From Psychrobacter nivimaris (GTDB lineage Bacteria; Pseudomonadota; Gammaproteobacteria; Pseudomonadales; Moraxellaceae), in contig NZ_VZIZ01000013.1 of NCBI RefSeq assembly GCF_009812035.1, forward strand, positions 8,852 through 72,851: a DNA stretch of 64,000 nucleotides, given 5' to 3'. The first letter of the stretch is position 1; each line of letters starts with the position of its first letter. Below are positions 1 to 9,462 of this stretch, piece after piece. The translations under genes and the position numbers were made by a program. Under the pieces are notes generated by a model, which saw only the letters and a list, made by a program, of their open reading frames with translations, did not search any database and was not told where the DNA came from.

Positions 1-59
1 CTCGAACGCGGGACCAATTGATTAAAAGTCAACTGCTCTACCAACTGAGCTAACAGCCC
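1..59 (-). tRNA. tRNA-Lys (UUU), 3' part outside window
   Basis: The reverse complement reads from an acceptor 5' strand GGGCTGT through the D arm GCTCAGTTGGTAGAGC and an anticodon stem-loop with loop CTTTTAA (anticodon TTT), then into the T arm GGTTCGA-type segment (here GCGTTCGAG) that runs off the window start. It closely matches bacterial tRNA-Lys(UUU). The last T-arm and acceptor bases are missing only because the window begins there. Confidence 0.93.
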
Positions 60-98
60 TAACGTTTAAAGTGTTTGTATCCCTAAACGTGAGAGCAC

Positions 99-126
99 AT
101 TATATATATTATTATGACAATTACAA
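99..126 (-). promoter_or_regulatory. putative tRNA-Lys promoter
   Basis: On the minus strand a -35-like TTGTAA (121-126) and a perfect TATAAT (99-104) are separated by 16 bp. This would start transcription about 30 bases before the tRNA 5' end. The A+T-rich surroundings make chance matches possible, so the call is moderate. Confidence 0.45.
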
Positions 127-253
127 CCCCACATGATAAAAAAAGTGTAATTCTCTTATAAAATTGCCAATTTATTCCAGTTTCTTTAAATTTTTGCCAT
201 TATATCGATATTGACTGCTCTATTTTTGGCCAAAGCGAGTCAATAATCGATTA

Positions 254-2371
254 TTAGTCTCGAGAAAGTGCTTCAACAGGATCTAATTTGGCAGCATTAC
301 GCGCTGGCAAGAATCCAAATACTACGCCAATCAATGTCGAACAAACAAAAGCGGCAATAATAGAGGTTGATGAATAGATAACTTTGAAATTATCACCACC
401 CACGCTATTAATCAGCTCACCAATGGCAAAGGCCAGTCCGATACCAATCAGTCCCCCTAAAATACAAACCAAAACGGCCTCAATGAGGAACTGCTGCATG
501 ATATCGCTCTGACGCGCGCCCACTGCCATACGTACGCCAATCTCGTTAGTGCGCTCGGTGACAGAGACTAGCATAATGTTCATTACTCCAATACCGCCGA
601 CGATCAATGAAATAACAGCGACTGATGAAATAAGTAGAGTCATCGTTCCTGTCGTCGACTCGATTGTTTGACGAATAGAGTCTGAATTACGCAGCTCAAA
701 GTCATCTTTACCATGGCGACTTTCTATCAAGTCAGAGATGGCCGTCTCTGCGGCACTAGAAGAGATACTATCATCTAACAACGCCACAAAGCGGTCGATA
801 TTGGTACTACCGGTGACGCGCGACATCACCGTCGTATAAGGCATATATATAGTAGGCGTCGTTACACTGGGACCAAAGCCACCGTCGCTCTCTTCAAGTA
901 CGCCAATCACGCGTCCAGGCACACTACCAACCAATATTACCTCGCCAACAGGGTTATCAATATCTGAGAAAAAGGTCTGTTTAGCGTTGTCATCGATGAT
1001 GATATCTTGACTACGTAATGTAATGCTTTTTGCATCAAACCCTTGGCCCAATGTTAATGTCTCACCAGTGACGTTTAGATAGTCTTCACCAACGCCATTG
1101 ACGGTAGCATCCTCTTGTATATTACGATAGCGGACACTAGAGCTGGCATTTACCTGAGGGCTGACACTGATAATATAGGGTTGATTGCCGACCGCCTCTG
1201 CATCTTCTGGTGTCAAATTGTCATCATTATAGCGGCGTCTAGGATCGCCTCTAGGGTAGCCATCATTGACGGTAATGGTATTGGTACCTAACGAGCTGAT
1301 ATTGGCAAGGATTTGCTGCTGAGAGCCTTGTCCAAGGCCTACGATAGATACGACTGCGGCAATACCGATAATAATGCCGAGCATAGTTAGTAGAGTACGC
1401 ATCTTATGCGCGCGCATGGCAAGCAAAGACATTTTGAAAGCTTCAAGCAGTCGATCAATAAAACTACCAAAGGCACTTTTTCGATGCTCGCCAAGGATAG
1501 ATTCTGGTTTTTTGTCTGTGTGCTTATAATGCTCAGTTTGATAGTCAGCGATGACATGGCCATCTTTGAGCTCAATCACACGCTCCGCTTGTGCTGCTAG
1601 TTTTGGATCATGAGTGACCATGATAATGGTATGACCTTGTGCGCTGAGGTCATGCAAAATCGCCATGACATCTTCGCCAGACTTACTGTCTAGGGCACCA
1701 GTTGGCTCATCTGCTAAGATAACATCGCCACCATTCATCAGTGCACGAGCGACAGAAACACGCTGCTGCTGTCCACCTGAGAGCTGATTGGGACGATTGT
1801 TGACCTTATTGCCAAGGCCGAGGTCAGTTAGTAGCTTCTCAGCACGATTGGTGCGTGCCTCGGTATCCATGCCCGCATACACGGCAGGGACGGCGACGTT
1901 GTCTTTGGCACTGATATCACCAAGCAAATGATAGCGCTGAAAAATAAAACCAAAGTGCTCACGGCGCAGTTCTGCTAGCTGATCGGCATCAAGCTTACGG
2001 GCGGATTGACCATAAATCTTATAATCACCAGCAGTGGCTTGATCTAGACAACCTAAGATATTCATCAAGGTGGACTTACCAGAGCCTGATTGTCCAATGA
2101 TGGCAACCATCTCACCTTGGTGAATCGTCAGATTGATATCATGCAAGACGCGAATGGTTTGCTCACCAGCAGGGAACTCTCTGATAATGCCAGACAGCTC
2201 CATAATGGGCTTGCCTGATGCAGGATGGTTAGCGGTATTGGTTTTTGCCGGATTACTTAAGTTATCTGAGCTGTTTGAAGGGTTAGCAGTAGTGTGTGAC
2301 CCTAAGTTTTGAGCCGTGCTACTTTCAGAGCTATCTTCACTCGACGGTTTAGGAGATTGAGATATAGTCAT
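254..2371 (-). CDS. macB: MacB, macrolide/virulence-factor efflux ABC transporter (ATPase-permease)
   Basis: Inner-membrane ATPase-permease of a MacAB-TolC type tripartite efflux pump. The ABC domain occupies roughly residues 58-290, with Walker A GQSGSGKST at 93-101, signature LSGGQ at 197-201 and Walker B VILADEP at 217-223. A first membrane helix near residues 325-346 is followed by a large periplasmic MacB domain and three C-terminal helices in the FtsX-like fold. The protein is longer than typical MacB (about 650 aa) because of a roughly 55-residue Ser/Thr/Asn-rich N-terminal extension. An internal Met57 would give a family-standard start, but neither start has a strong ribosome site. 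It lies about 100 bp downstream of macA on the same strand. No tolC-like gene is nearby. The substrate cannot be read from sequence. Confidence 0.93.
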   Translation of the reverse strand: MTISQSPKPSSEDSSESSTAQNLGSHTTANPSNSSDNLSNPAKTNTANHPASGKPIMELSGIIREFPAGEQTIRVLHDINLTIHQGEMVAIIGQSGSGKSTLMNILGCLDQATAGDYKIYGQSARKLDADQLAELRREHFGFIFQRYHLLGDISAKDNVAVPAVYAGMDTEARTNRAEKLLTDLGLGNKVNNRPNQLSGGQQQRVSVARALMNGGDVILADEPTGALDSKSGEDVMAILHDLSAQGHTIIMVTHDPKLAAQAERVIELKDGHVIADYQTEHYKHTDKKPESILGEHRKSAFGSFIDRLLEAFKMSLLAMRAHKMRTLLTMLGIIIGIAAVVSIVGLGQGSQQQILANISSLGTNTITVNDGYPRGDPRRRYNDDNLTPEDAEAVGNQPYIISVSPQVNASSSVRYRNIQEDATVNGVGEDYLNVTGETLTLGQGFDAKSITLRSQDIIIDDNAKQTFFSDIDNPVGEVILVGSVPGRVIGVLEESDGGFGPSVTTPTIYMPYTTVMSRVTGSTNIDRFVALLDDSISSSAAETAISDLIESRHGKDDFELRNSDSIRQTIESTTGTMTLLISSVAVISLIVGGIGVMNIMLVSVTERTNEIGVRMAVGARQSDIMQQFLIEAVLVCILGGLIGIGLAFAIGELINSVGGDNFKVIYSSTSIIAAFVCSTLIGVVFGFLPARNAAKLDPVEALSRD

Positions 2372-2417
2372 AGCAGTGTCTTTAATAAAGGCTAATAAGC
2401 GTTATAGTGTTGTTATG

Positions 2418-2449
2418 AAAGGGCTGCTATGTTTAACAAGCCCTTTTTT
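2418..2449 (+). terminator. perfect hairpin with T-run between macA and macB
   Basis: An 8-bp perfect stem (AAAGGGCT at 2418-2425, AGCCCTTT at 2439-2446) encloses a 13-base loop and is followed by T residues on the plus strand. Its orientation fits termination of plus-strand transcription, yet both flanking genes are on the minus strand. It could also act as an mRNA hairpin modulating macA versus macB expression. Confidence 0.4.
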
Positions 2450-2472
2450 ATTCAACATAGTCAAAGCACAAG

Positions 2473-3798
2473 TTACATTTGAGGTCCACCAGGTACGCGG
2501 CCGCTATCTGATTTCTTACCGCTCTCTTCACTGATGATTACTTCTTCCCCTTCTTTCAAACCACTTAAGATTTGCGCATTTACTCGGTTATCAATACCGA
2601 CTTCTACTGTACGCTCTTCTACGGTTCCGTCCTCTTTTAATACACGTACAAACTTGCCGGTGGCTGCTTTGCCTTTTTCTTTACCTTTAGTTCGCTTTTC
2701 TTGTATCACTGTTGATGGTACTAATAGAGTATTTTTGGCTTCGTTGACGATGATATATATCTGTGCCGTCATATCGATTCGAAACAAGCGGTCAGGGTTT
2801 GGTACTTCTACGTAGCCGACGTAATAGATAGCAGCGTCTGTCGAGCTGGTGCTACTGATCTGCTCTGGGGCAGGTTCGATAGCGGTTAATGTCGCATCAT
2901 ACTGTTTGTCTGGATTACCGATAATATTGAAATAAGCAGGCATACCAGCACTGACATTGATAACGTCAGCTTCGGAGATTTGCGCGTTGATACGCACGGT
3001 CGATAAATCCGCTAGCGTCACCAATGTGGGCGCCGTTTGGTTAGCATTGACCGTAGTACCTTGCTCAGTCGTAATAGAAACGACTGTACCTGATATTGGT
3101 GCACGAATCGTGGTATAGCTTAGATCTTCTTCAGCAGTACTGACGTTGGTTCGTGATTTGCGTAATGCTGCTTGCTGACTGTTGATATTGGCTTCTGTGG
3201 TCGCAATCGCGGCTTTAGCTGTATCGATAGCCGCACGTGCATTGGCAACGGCTGCTTTTGCAGTCTCGACACTGGTCGCCTGCGTGTCATATTCTTGTTG
3301 TGAGATAGCATCGATAGCGACTAAGTCTTGCAAACGCGCAAAGTCAGACTGTGCTTGTTTCAGCTCAGACTGACGGCTGGCAAGATCAGCATAGGCACTT
3401 TTTAGACTGGCTTGTTTGCTTAACGATTCTGCTTGCGCACTTTGTAGCGCAGCTTCGCTTTGTTCAAGACTGGCTTGCTCATTACTCAGGCTGTTCTTCT
3501 GAGTCACTTGATCAATCTGCGCAATCAAATCGCCTTGCTTAACTTCGTCACCGACTTCAACGTACAGGCGTTTTACTTCACCAGACACCTGCGCCCCTAC
3601 ATCGACGGTATTTAACGCTTTTACTTTACCGGATGCCATGACATTGTTTTCAATATCACCGACTTCAACGGTTGCGGTTAAATAGTTAGGTGTGGTTTCT
3701 TCTGGTTTTAAAAAAGTATAGGCCAAAGCCCCTAATGCTACGATAATCAAGGTGATGACACCCCATTTGATAGCAGACTTTTTGCTTATTTTGCGCAT
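2473..3798 (-). CDS. macA: MacA, periplasmic adaptor of MacAB efflux pump
   Basis: Membrane-fusion (HlyD/RND-adaptor family) protein linking MacB to an outer-membrane channel. A single N-terminal membrane anchor is seen at about residues 12-30. It is followed by a lipoyl/barrel-sandwich half, then a long Ala/Gln/Ser-rich alpha-helical hairpin at about 95-225, rich in heptad-like patterns. The second lipoyl half (APISGTVVSI) and beta-barrel domains follow, and the C-terminal tail is Gly/Ser/Lys-rich. The length of 441 aa is slightly above the usual 370-400. It is the first gene of a probable macA-macB operon. The 281-bp stretch upstream, before holA, is A+T-rich and presumably holds its promoter. 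Confidence 0.92.
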   Translation of the reverse strand: MRKISKKSAIKWGVITLIIVALGALAYTFLKPEETTPNYLTATVEVGDIENNVMASGKVKALNTVDVGAQVSGEVKRLYVEVGDEVKQGDLIAQIDQVTQKNSLSNEQASLEQSEAALQSAQAESLSKQASLKSAYADLASRQSELKQAQSDFARLQDLVAIDAISQQEYDTQATSVETAKAAVANARAAIDTAKAAIATTEANINSQQAALRKSRTNVSTAEEDLSYTTIRAPISGTVVSITTEQGTTVNANQTAPTLVTLADLSTVRINAQISEADVINVSAGMPAYFNIIGNPDKQYDATLTAIEPAPEQISSTSSTDAAIYYVGYVEVPNPDRLFRIDMTAQIYIIVNEAKNTLLVPSTVIQEKRTKGKEKGKAATGKFVRVLKEDGTVEERTVEVGIDNRVNAQILSGLKEGEEVIISEESGKKSDSGRVPGGPQM

Positions 3799-4079
3799 GA
3801 CAACAATCCAATCACAATTAAATCAAGTGTAGATATAGTAGAGACTTCATCTACAAAAGGGAATGGAAATTAGTTTACGAAAGGTTAAGGTAGCCAAGAA
3901 CAGAGACAGGTACAGAAAAGAAATGCTTACTAAAAATCAATAAAACGAAGATTATAGGAGAACAAAATAGGGTAGTAGAATCTGAATTTACAGCGTTTAA
4001 ATGTATAAATCAGTAAGAGAAGAGATGGATAACTTGTTAATAAGAAAAACAATAAAAGGTGGTGACAAGCGGGTCTGTC

Positions 4080-5180
4080 TTAGCGCATCGCAAATAAACG
4101 CTTACCTGCAAGCTCCAATGCCGCTTGTAATAATAGCTCCCATGCTGGCTGGCGTATAAGTCCTTTGATAGCTTGGTCACAGCGGTAAAGCAGAGCAGGC
4201 CATTCGCTCGTTTGTTGCTTTGACTGACGACGGCAGGCTTGTTGGTACAACCCTTGCTTACTACGCCAAATGCCTAATGCTTGAGGGTCTTGACCGTCCA
4301 TAAGCTGGATAATTTGACGCATGTCTTTGCTAATAGCCCAGAGTACTAAAGTAGTGGGCTCATCGGTCGACTTTAGCTGAAACATGATCTTGGCAACCTG
4401 CGTACTATTACCCGCGAGCATCGCATCAGACAAATCAAACACACTAAACTGAGCGTCGCTGACCAATGCTGCTTGTAGGTCTGCAATATCCAATGCCACA
4501 TTATTCACAGGTTGTGAAAAGCTATTAGATTGTTCGGTACTGTTGTCAGTAGCACTATTTTCACTAGTACTGTCATTAGCAACTAGCTGCGGTGCAAACA
4601 GATAAGACAGCCGCCATAGGGTCTGATAAGCACTCAATAGATGATGCTCAGTGTGTGACATGAGTAGCTGCCACGCTTCTTGAGATAGTCTTAAACCAAA
4701 CTTCTGAGCTTGTATTTGTAATAGCTGTTGGCGCTGCTGCTCATTGTATAAATTGCAATCAATAATATTGCCATATTGCGCAAAAGGAGCAAACCATTTG
4801 CTGCTCTGGCTGCGTTTGTCTTGCTTAGGTGTAAGCCACAACACACTATGACCGTGTGTGCCAGCTTGTGCCTCGACCGCAAAACGTTCCAGCTCGGTGA
4901 TAACTGCTTTGTCAGGTTTATGATTACCCGTCACGATTACCGCGCTAGCATCATCAAATAGAGACTGGCTGCCAAGCTCGGACAGTACTTCTTGCCAGCT
5001 CTTGACAGAAATCAGCTCTATACGTTTGATTGCATAGTTCTGCGCGCGCCAGTGTGGACGCAGCGCATCTATCAACCATTGACTCAGCAGTGGCTCGTCA
5101 CCGTGCGCCAGCCACAAGCCCGCTACCGCAACGGAAGGCTGCAGTAGTTTTGGGTAGGCTTTTATGAAAGTATCTTGCAT
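4080..5180 (-). CDS. holA: DNA polymerase III subunit delta
   Basis: Delta subunit of the clamp-loader complex, which opens the beta sliding clamp. The N-terminus (about residues 1-150) has the HolA fold, with LWLAHGDEPLLSQWLIDALR matching the family's start, where the delta subunit has lost a working ATP site. The family's C-terminal collar domain covers about 240-366. A low-complexity Asn/Ser/Thr-rich insert lies at about residues 200-225 between the ATPase-like and collar parts. The gene follows leuS and lptE on the same strand, an arrangement conserved in gammaproteobacteria. A palindromic spacer element separates it from lptE. Confidence 0.9.
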   Translation of the reverse strand: MQDTFIKAYPKLLQPSVAVAGLWLAHGDEPLLSQWLIDALRPHWRAQNYAIKRIELISVKSWQEVLSELGSQSLFDDASAVIVTGNHKPDKAVITELERFAVEAQAGTHGHSVLWLTPKQDKRSQSSKWFAPFAQYGNIIDCNLYNEQQRQQLLQIQAQKFGLRLSQEAWQLLMSHTEHHLLSAYQTLWRLSYLFAPQLVANDSTSENSATDNSTEQSNSFSQPVNNVALDIADLQAALVSDAQFSVFDLSDAMLAGNSTQVAKIMFQLKSTDEPTTLVLWAISKDMRQIIQLMDGQDPQALGIWRSKQGLYQQACRRQSKQQTSEWPALLYRCDQAIKGLIRQPAWELLLQAALELAGKRLFAMR

Positions 5181-5212
5181 AGCGTGGTATTACACAGGTT
5201 GATGAGCAGGTA

Positions 5213-5310
5213 ATGCCAATTCCAAAAATATGATCAGCAGTGTCAAGCTAGCCGAGTTTACTAGTACTTACGCTCGCTTAGTTTGCTACTCATATTTCTA
5301 GAAATGGTAT
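5213..5310. repeat. ~98-bp imperfect palindromic element (MITE-like) between lptE and holA
   Basis: The left arm starts ATGCCAATTCCAAAAATATG and the reverse complement of the right arm starts ATACCATTTCTAGAAATATG. The similarity continues inward (AGCA...AAGC.AGC on both sides) to a short central TTTACTAGTAC. Nearly the whole spacer can therefore fold back on itself. No second copy is visible in this window. It looks like a small non-coding repeat element, but its mobility is inferred only from the terminal inverted repeats. Confidence 0.5.
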
Positions 5311-5336
5311 CGTTTGATAATCAGAACGACTAACTC

Positions 5337-6050
5337 TTACGGTTGTGGTACGACGACGACGGTTGGTGTCACACCTTTATTCATCTGCACAGACTGCTTG
5401 GCAGCGGGTGCGACTTTAGGAAGCGAGATAGCAACGTACTGGTCAGTGATACGGCGAGCTAAAGTATCATAGAGCCAATCGCGAGTCTGATCGCCTTGCT
5501 GATCGTCAGTACTAACAGAGGCTTCGTTGTACTGATAGCTTCGCTCGACCTGAATGGGGTTGCTCAGTGTTACAGGCTTACCATTTTCCATCGTTTGATA
5601 GCTGACATCTGCTGATAGTACCAAGCGAATCTCTGTTAATACACCAACCAATTCGTAACGCTTAAAACGTACATTACGGATATCGATAGCGGCAATAGAC
5701 TCAGCCCCTGCTTGTTGGTTATTACGAGCAACTTCTTCTGAGCTCATATTACCAATAACATCGACACCTAACGTCTTCAGGCGACGCGTCAATGGTAGTT
5801 TCAGCGGGAATGAGGTGCGATTGTCTTCGATAATAACTGCTGTTTTTTCGACGTCAAGCAACATCGCTGAGTCGTAACCACGTAGCTGGAAGCCGCAGCC
5901 GCTAAGAGCCGTCGCTGCACCTACCACGGCGAACATTGGCAGCGTGGCAAGTAAGACTGCTCCGAGCTTTTGGCCATGGGACTTTCTATTAGCTAGGCTG
6001 TGTGCGCTTAATTCTGGCTGCGCCTGCTCAGCTCGATGGTTGTACGACAT
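5337..6050 (-). CDS. lptE: LptE, LPS-assembly lipoprotein
   Basis: Outer-membrane lipoprotein that plugs LptD and helps insert lipopolysaccharide into the outer leaflet. After a basic N-terminus there is a hydrophobic segment ending in the lipobox LSGC. The mature start CGFQLRG is typical of LptE (old name RlpB). The start chosen is the second in-frame ATG, because a Shine-Dalgarno GAGG lies 9-10 bases upstream of it. The longer alternative begins at 6065 and has no such site. The tail is Pro/Val-rich. It lies 66 bp downstream of leuS and probably shares its transcript. Confidence 0.88.
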   Translation of the reverse strand: MSYNHRAEQAQPELSAHSLANRKSHGQKLGAVLLATLPMFAVVGAATALSGCGFQLRGYDSAMLLDVEKTAVIIEDNRTSFPLKLPLTRRLKTLGVDVIGNMSSEEVARNNQQAGAESIAAIDIRNVRFKRYELVGVLTEIRLVLSADVSYQTMENGKPVTLSNPIQVERSYQYNEASVSTDDQQGDQTRDWLYDTLARRITDQYVAISLPKVAPAAKQSVQMNKGVTPTVVVVPQP

Positions 6051-6116
6051 AAACGCTATCCTCATATGATAAGAAGGTTTAGAGCACTAAGCCTAAAATA
6101 CTTAGCTCAAGATACC

Positions 6117-8804
6117 TCAGCCTACAACCACGATGTTAACCAATTTGTTAGGAACGACGATTTCTTTTTTGATCTCGCCCGTGATGAATTTTGCCACGCT
6201 TTCCATAGTGCGAGCTTGCTCTTTTAGCTGCTCAGGATCGCTGTTTGGTGCGACATCCATCTTACCACGCATCTTACCATTGACCTGTACCACCATCGTG
6301 ATCATGTCCTGTACCAGCGCACTTTCGTCCACGGTTGGGTAGTCTAAAGTTAAGGTATCAAGACCCAATTGCTCAAGCAAATGCTCACCGACGTGCGGCG
6401 CATAGACAGACAGCATAATCAGCAGATTGGTCAACGCTTCGTGTTTGACGTGCAGCTCTTGCTCATTACTCGCGTTAAAGCCAGTCAGCTCATTAGCAAG
6501 TTCCATCAGGCTTGATACTGGCGTGTTCAATGCCAGACGATCACCCAAATCACTGTCAATCTTAGCAATTGTTTCGTACGTTTTACGGCGTAAGTTTTTG
6601 GCTTCTTTGCTCAATCCGTCTGTGTTCAAGGTAGCAATATTAAGCGTATCAATGCTGATATTGGCGGCTGTTAGCGCTTGCATATGGTCGGCTGCAATAC
6701 GCCATACTTTTTTCACAAAGTTATAAGGGCCTTTTAGCGCGTCATCTGACCATTCAAGCGTTTGATCCGCAGGCGCAGTAAATAGCGTATATAGACGAAC
6801 CGTATCAGCACCATATTTATCAATGGTTAGCTGTGGATCGACACCGTTGTTCTTTGATTTAGACATTTTTTCAATTTTGCCAATCGTCACTGGCTGGCCG
6901 TCTGACTTCAAGATTGCTTTGATTGGTTGACCGCGTTCGTTGAAGTCAATATCGATATCTTCTGCAAAGTAGTAGGTCGTACTACCATCTGCATTGACGC
7001 GGTAGAATGTACCAGCAAGCACCATGCCTTGGGTCATTAGATTGGCAAATGGCTCGTCGCCTGTGACTAAGTCTTCGTCACGCATCAGCTTGTGGAAGAA
7101 ACGCGCATACAATAGATGCATCACCGCATGCTCGACACCGCCCACGTATTGATCGACTGGCAACCATTTATTGGCAGCAGACTTGTTGACCATGTTTTGT
7201 GCATCATTTGGGCTAGCAAAGCGTGCGTAGTACCAGCTTGACTCTACGAATGTGTCAAAGGTATCGGTCTCACGCTCAGCAGCATTACCACATTTAGGAC
7301 AAGTGGTATTGACAAACTCTGGGATGTTTTTAAGTGGGTTACCGCGACCATCCGGTACGACGTCGGTTGGCAATACAACTGGTAGGTCTTGCTCTTCAAC
7401 AGGTACCGTACCACAATGCTCACAGTTGATCATTGGGATAGGGCAACCCCAATAGCGCTGGCGAGAGACACCCCAATCACGTAGGCGATACTGGATCTTT
7501 TTCTTAGCCAGCTCTTTTGGCTCAAGCTTAGCTAGCATGGCTTCGAATGCTTGCTCAAAGTCTAGACCGTCAAACTCACCTGAATTAACCAAGGTATTGC
7601 GCTCGGTATAAGCAAGATTGACCTCACTATCGTTCGCTTTGGCATCTGCTTTTAGTTCATCAAAATAACCGTCAGGCACATTGATGACTTGCTTGATTGG
7701 TAGGTTGTATTTATTGGCAAATTCATAATCACGTTCATCATGAGCAGGTACCGCCATGACGGCGCCTGAGCCATAGCTCATCAGTACATAGTTAGCGACC
7801 CAAACTGGCACTTCCTCACCAGTTAGAGGATGAGTGACGGTTAGACCTGTATCCATACCGATTTTTTCAGCTTTAGCCAAATCAGCTTCAGCGACTGAGC
7901 CTTTTTTGCAAAGGGCGCAGAATTGCGCAATCGCTTCATCATTTTCAGAGGCATACTGTGCAAGTGGATGCTCTGCGGCTACGGCAACATAAGTCACACC
8001 CATCAAGGTGTCAGGACGAGTGGTGAACACATCTAAGGTGTTTTCTTCACCAGCAAGCTCATAAGGAAAATGGACTTCCATCCCGGCACTACGACCAATC
8101 CAATTGCGCTGCATGGTTAGTACTTCAGACGGCCAGTGACCTTCTAGCTGATCCAAATCATCCAATAGCTCATCAGCATAGTCAGTGATGTTGAAGTAGT
8201 ACATTGGGATGTCACGTTTTTCGACCGCAGCACCACTACGCCAGCCTTTACCATCGATGACTTGCTCGTTTGCTAAGACGGTATTGTCAACAGGATCCCA
8301 GTTGACCGTCGACAGCTTTTTGTAGACTAGGCCTTTTTTGTACAACTGCAAAAATAACCACTGCTCCCACTGATAATACTCAGGGCTACAAGTGGCAAAT
8401 TCACGTGACCAGTCAATAGACAGGCCTAGCAATTTAAGCTGTGCACGCATACTGTCAATATTGGCAAATGTCCATGCCGCAGGTGGCGTTTGGTTAGCAA
8501 TCGCTGCGTTTTCAGCTGGCAAGCCAAAACCATCCCAGCCCATCGGCTGCATGACTTCATAGCCTTTGAGGCGATAATAACGGCTTAATACGTCAGAAAT
8601 CGTATAGTTACGGACGTGGCCCATATGCAGCTTGCCACTTGGATAGGGGAACATTGATAGCATGTAACGACTTGGCTTGTCGCTTGGCTCATTGCTTACT
8701 TCAAAGCGCTTGTCAGTTGCCCATTTGGTTTGCTGCGCGGCTTCTATCGCTTGCGGGTTGTAATAGTTGTTTTCTGCTTGGTCTGCTGTCACGGCGTTGC
8801 TCAT
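6117..8804 (-). CDS. leuS: Leucyl-tRNA synthetase
   Basis: Class Ia aminoacyl-tRNA synthetase charging tRNA-Leu. The HIGH-type motif HMGH is at residues 60-63 (context PSGKLHMGHVRNYTISD). A CP1 editing domain is inserted at about residues 225-415, with TTRPDTLMGVTYVAVAAEHP. The KMSKS loop (KIEKMSKSKNN) is near residue 645. Two CxxC pairs (INCEHCGT and TTCPKCGN) suggest a zinc-binding insert. The anticodon-binding and C-terminal domains are complete, and the length of 895 aa is close to the E. coli enzyme (860). The start sits at the head of the leuS-lptE-holA group. Confidence 0.97.
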   Translation of the reverse strand: MSNAVTADQAENNYYNPQAIEAAQQTKWATDKRFEVSNEPSDKPSRYMLSMFPYPSGKLHMGHVRNYTISDVLSRYYRLKGYEVMQPMGWDGFGLPAENAAIANQTPPAAWTFANIDSMRAQLKLLGLSIDWSREFATCSPEYYQWEQWLFLQLYKKGLVYKKLSTVNWDPVDNTVLANEQVIDGKGWRSGAAVEKRDIPMYYFNITDYADELLDDLDQLEGHWPSEVLTMQRNWIGRSAGMEVHFPYELAGEENTLDVFTTRPDTLMGVTYVAVAAEHPLAQYASENDEAIAQFCALCKKGSVAEADLAKAEKIGMDTGLTVTHPLTGEEVPVWVANYVLMSYGSGAVMAVPAHDERDYEFANKYNLPIKQVINVPDGYFDELKADAKANDSEVNLAYTERNTLVNSGEFDGLDFEQAFEAMLAKLEPKELAKKKIQYRLRDWGVSRQRYWGCPIPMINCEHCGTVPVEEQDLPVVLPTDVVPDGRGNPLKNIPEFVNTTCPKCGNAAERETDTFDTFVESSWYYARFASPNDAQNMVNKSAANKWLPVDQYVGGVEHAVMHLLYARFFHKLMRDEDLVTGDEPFANLMTQGMVLAGTFYRVNADGSTTYYFAEDIDIDFNERGQPIKAILKSDGQPVTIGKIEKMSKSKNNGVDPQLTIDKYGADTVRLYTLFTAPADQTLEWSDDALKGPYNFVKKVWRIAADHMQALTAANISIDTLNIATLNTDGLSKEAKNLRRKTYETIAKIDSDLGDRLALNTPVSSLMELANELTGFNASNEQELHVKHEALTNLLIMLSVYAPHVGEHLLEQLGLDTLTLDYPTVDESALVQDMITMVVQVNGKMRGKMDVAPNSDPEQLKEQARTMESVAKFITGEIKKEIVVPNKLVNIVVVG

Positions 8805-9040
8805 AGTCGGCTCGAAATTGGTTGATACTGATTTATTTAATATGAATTTGTTTAATACTGTTCAAAATAGGTGGAATTTGACAATGCCATAGCATAGCGT
8901 AATTTGGCGAAAATTGCGACGATATGATGCAGTTGCTTACTAGGTTTGGGGATTAAAAGTGAGGTGTTTTATATATTCAGTCAGCTTTCGGTATAATAGA
9001 GAAATTCACAAAAATTTATGAGTAATGATAAGGAGTCGCA

Positions 9041-9418
9041 ATGACAATTACTATTTATGGCATTAAATCATGCAGCACGATGAAAAAAGCGTTTACTAAG
9101 CTAGACGAGCTAGGTGTCAGCTACGATTTTCACGATTATAAAAAGCAAGGTATTGATAAAGATACAGTACAGCGCTGGGTAAATGAGCTAGGTATCGACA
9201 AAGTGCTTAATAAGCGCGGTACGACGTGGCGCAAGCTAGACGATAGTCAAAAGCAGGCAGCTGATGCCAGTGTAGACGCCGCGATAGAGTTACTCGTAGA
9301 AAACACCAGTATGATCAAACGTCCGATAGTGGAGGGTCAGGTTGATAGTAAAACGCAGAATCAACCGATACTGCTGTGCGGTTTTGATGAGGCGGAGTTT
9401 GACCGCGTTTTTGGTTAA
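9041..9418 (+). CDS. ArsC/Spx-family thioredoxin-fold protein (YffB-like)
   Basis: Small thioredoxin-fold protein of the ArsC/Spx/YffB family. The N-terminal YGIKSCSTMKKAF carries a single active-site Cys at residue 11. The LNKRGTTWRKLDD and MIKRPIVE segments match YffB-type members. The downstream Cys residues of true arsenate reductases are not obvious, so arsenate reductase activity should not be assumed. The ribosome site AAGGAG lies 6-7 bases before ATG. It stands alone on the plus strand, divergent from leuS and convergent with the small membrane protein. Confidence 0.85.
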   Translation: MTITIYGIKSCSTMKKAFTKLDELGVSYDFHDYKKQGIDKDTVQRWVNELGIDKVLNKRGTTWRKLDDSQKQAADASVDAAIELLVENTSMIKRPIVEGQVDSKTQNQPILLCGFDEAEFDRVFG

Positions 9419-9433
9419 AAATAGGCGTAAAGA

Positions 9434-9462
9434 GCCCGAGCTAATAAATTCTTAGCTCAGGC
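9434..9462. terminator. possible bidirectional terminator hairpin between convergent genes
   Basis: GCCCGAGCTAA (9434-9444) pairs with TTAGCTCAGGC (9452-9462) with one mismatch, around a 7-base loop. The hairpin overlaps the 3' end of the minus-strand small membrane gene. No clean T-run follows in either direction, so termination activity is uncertain. Confidence 0.35.
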
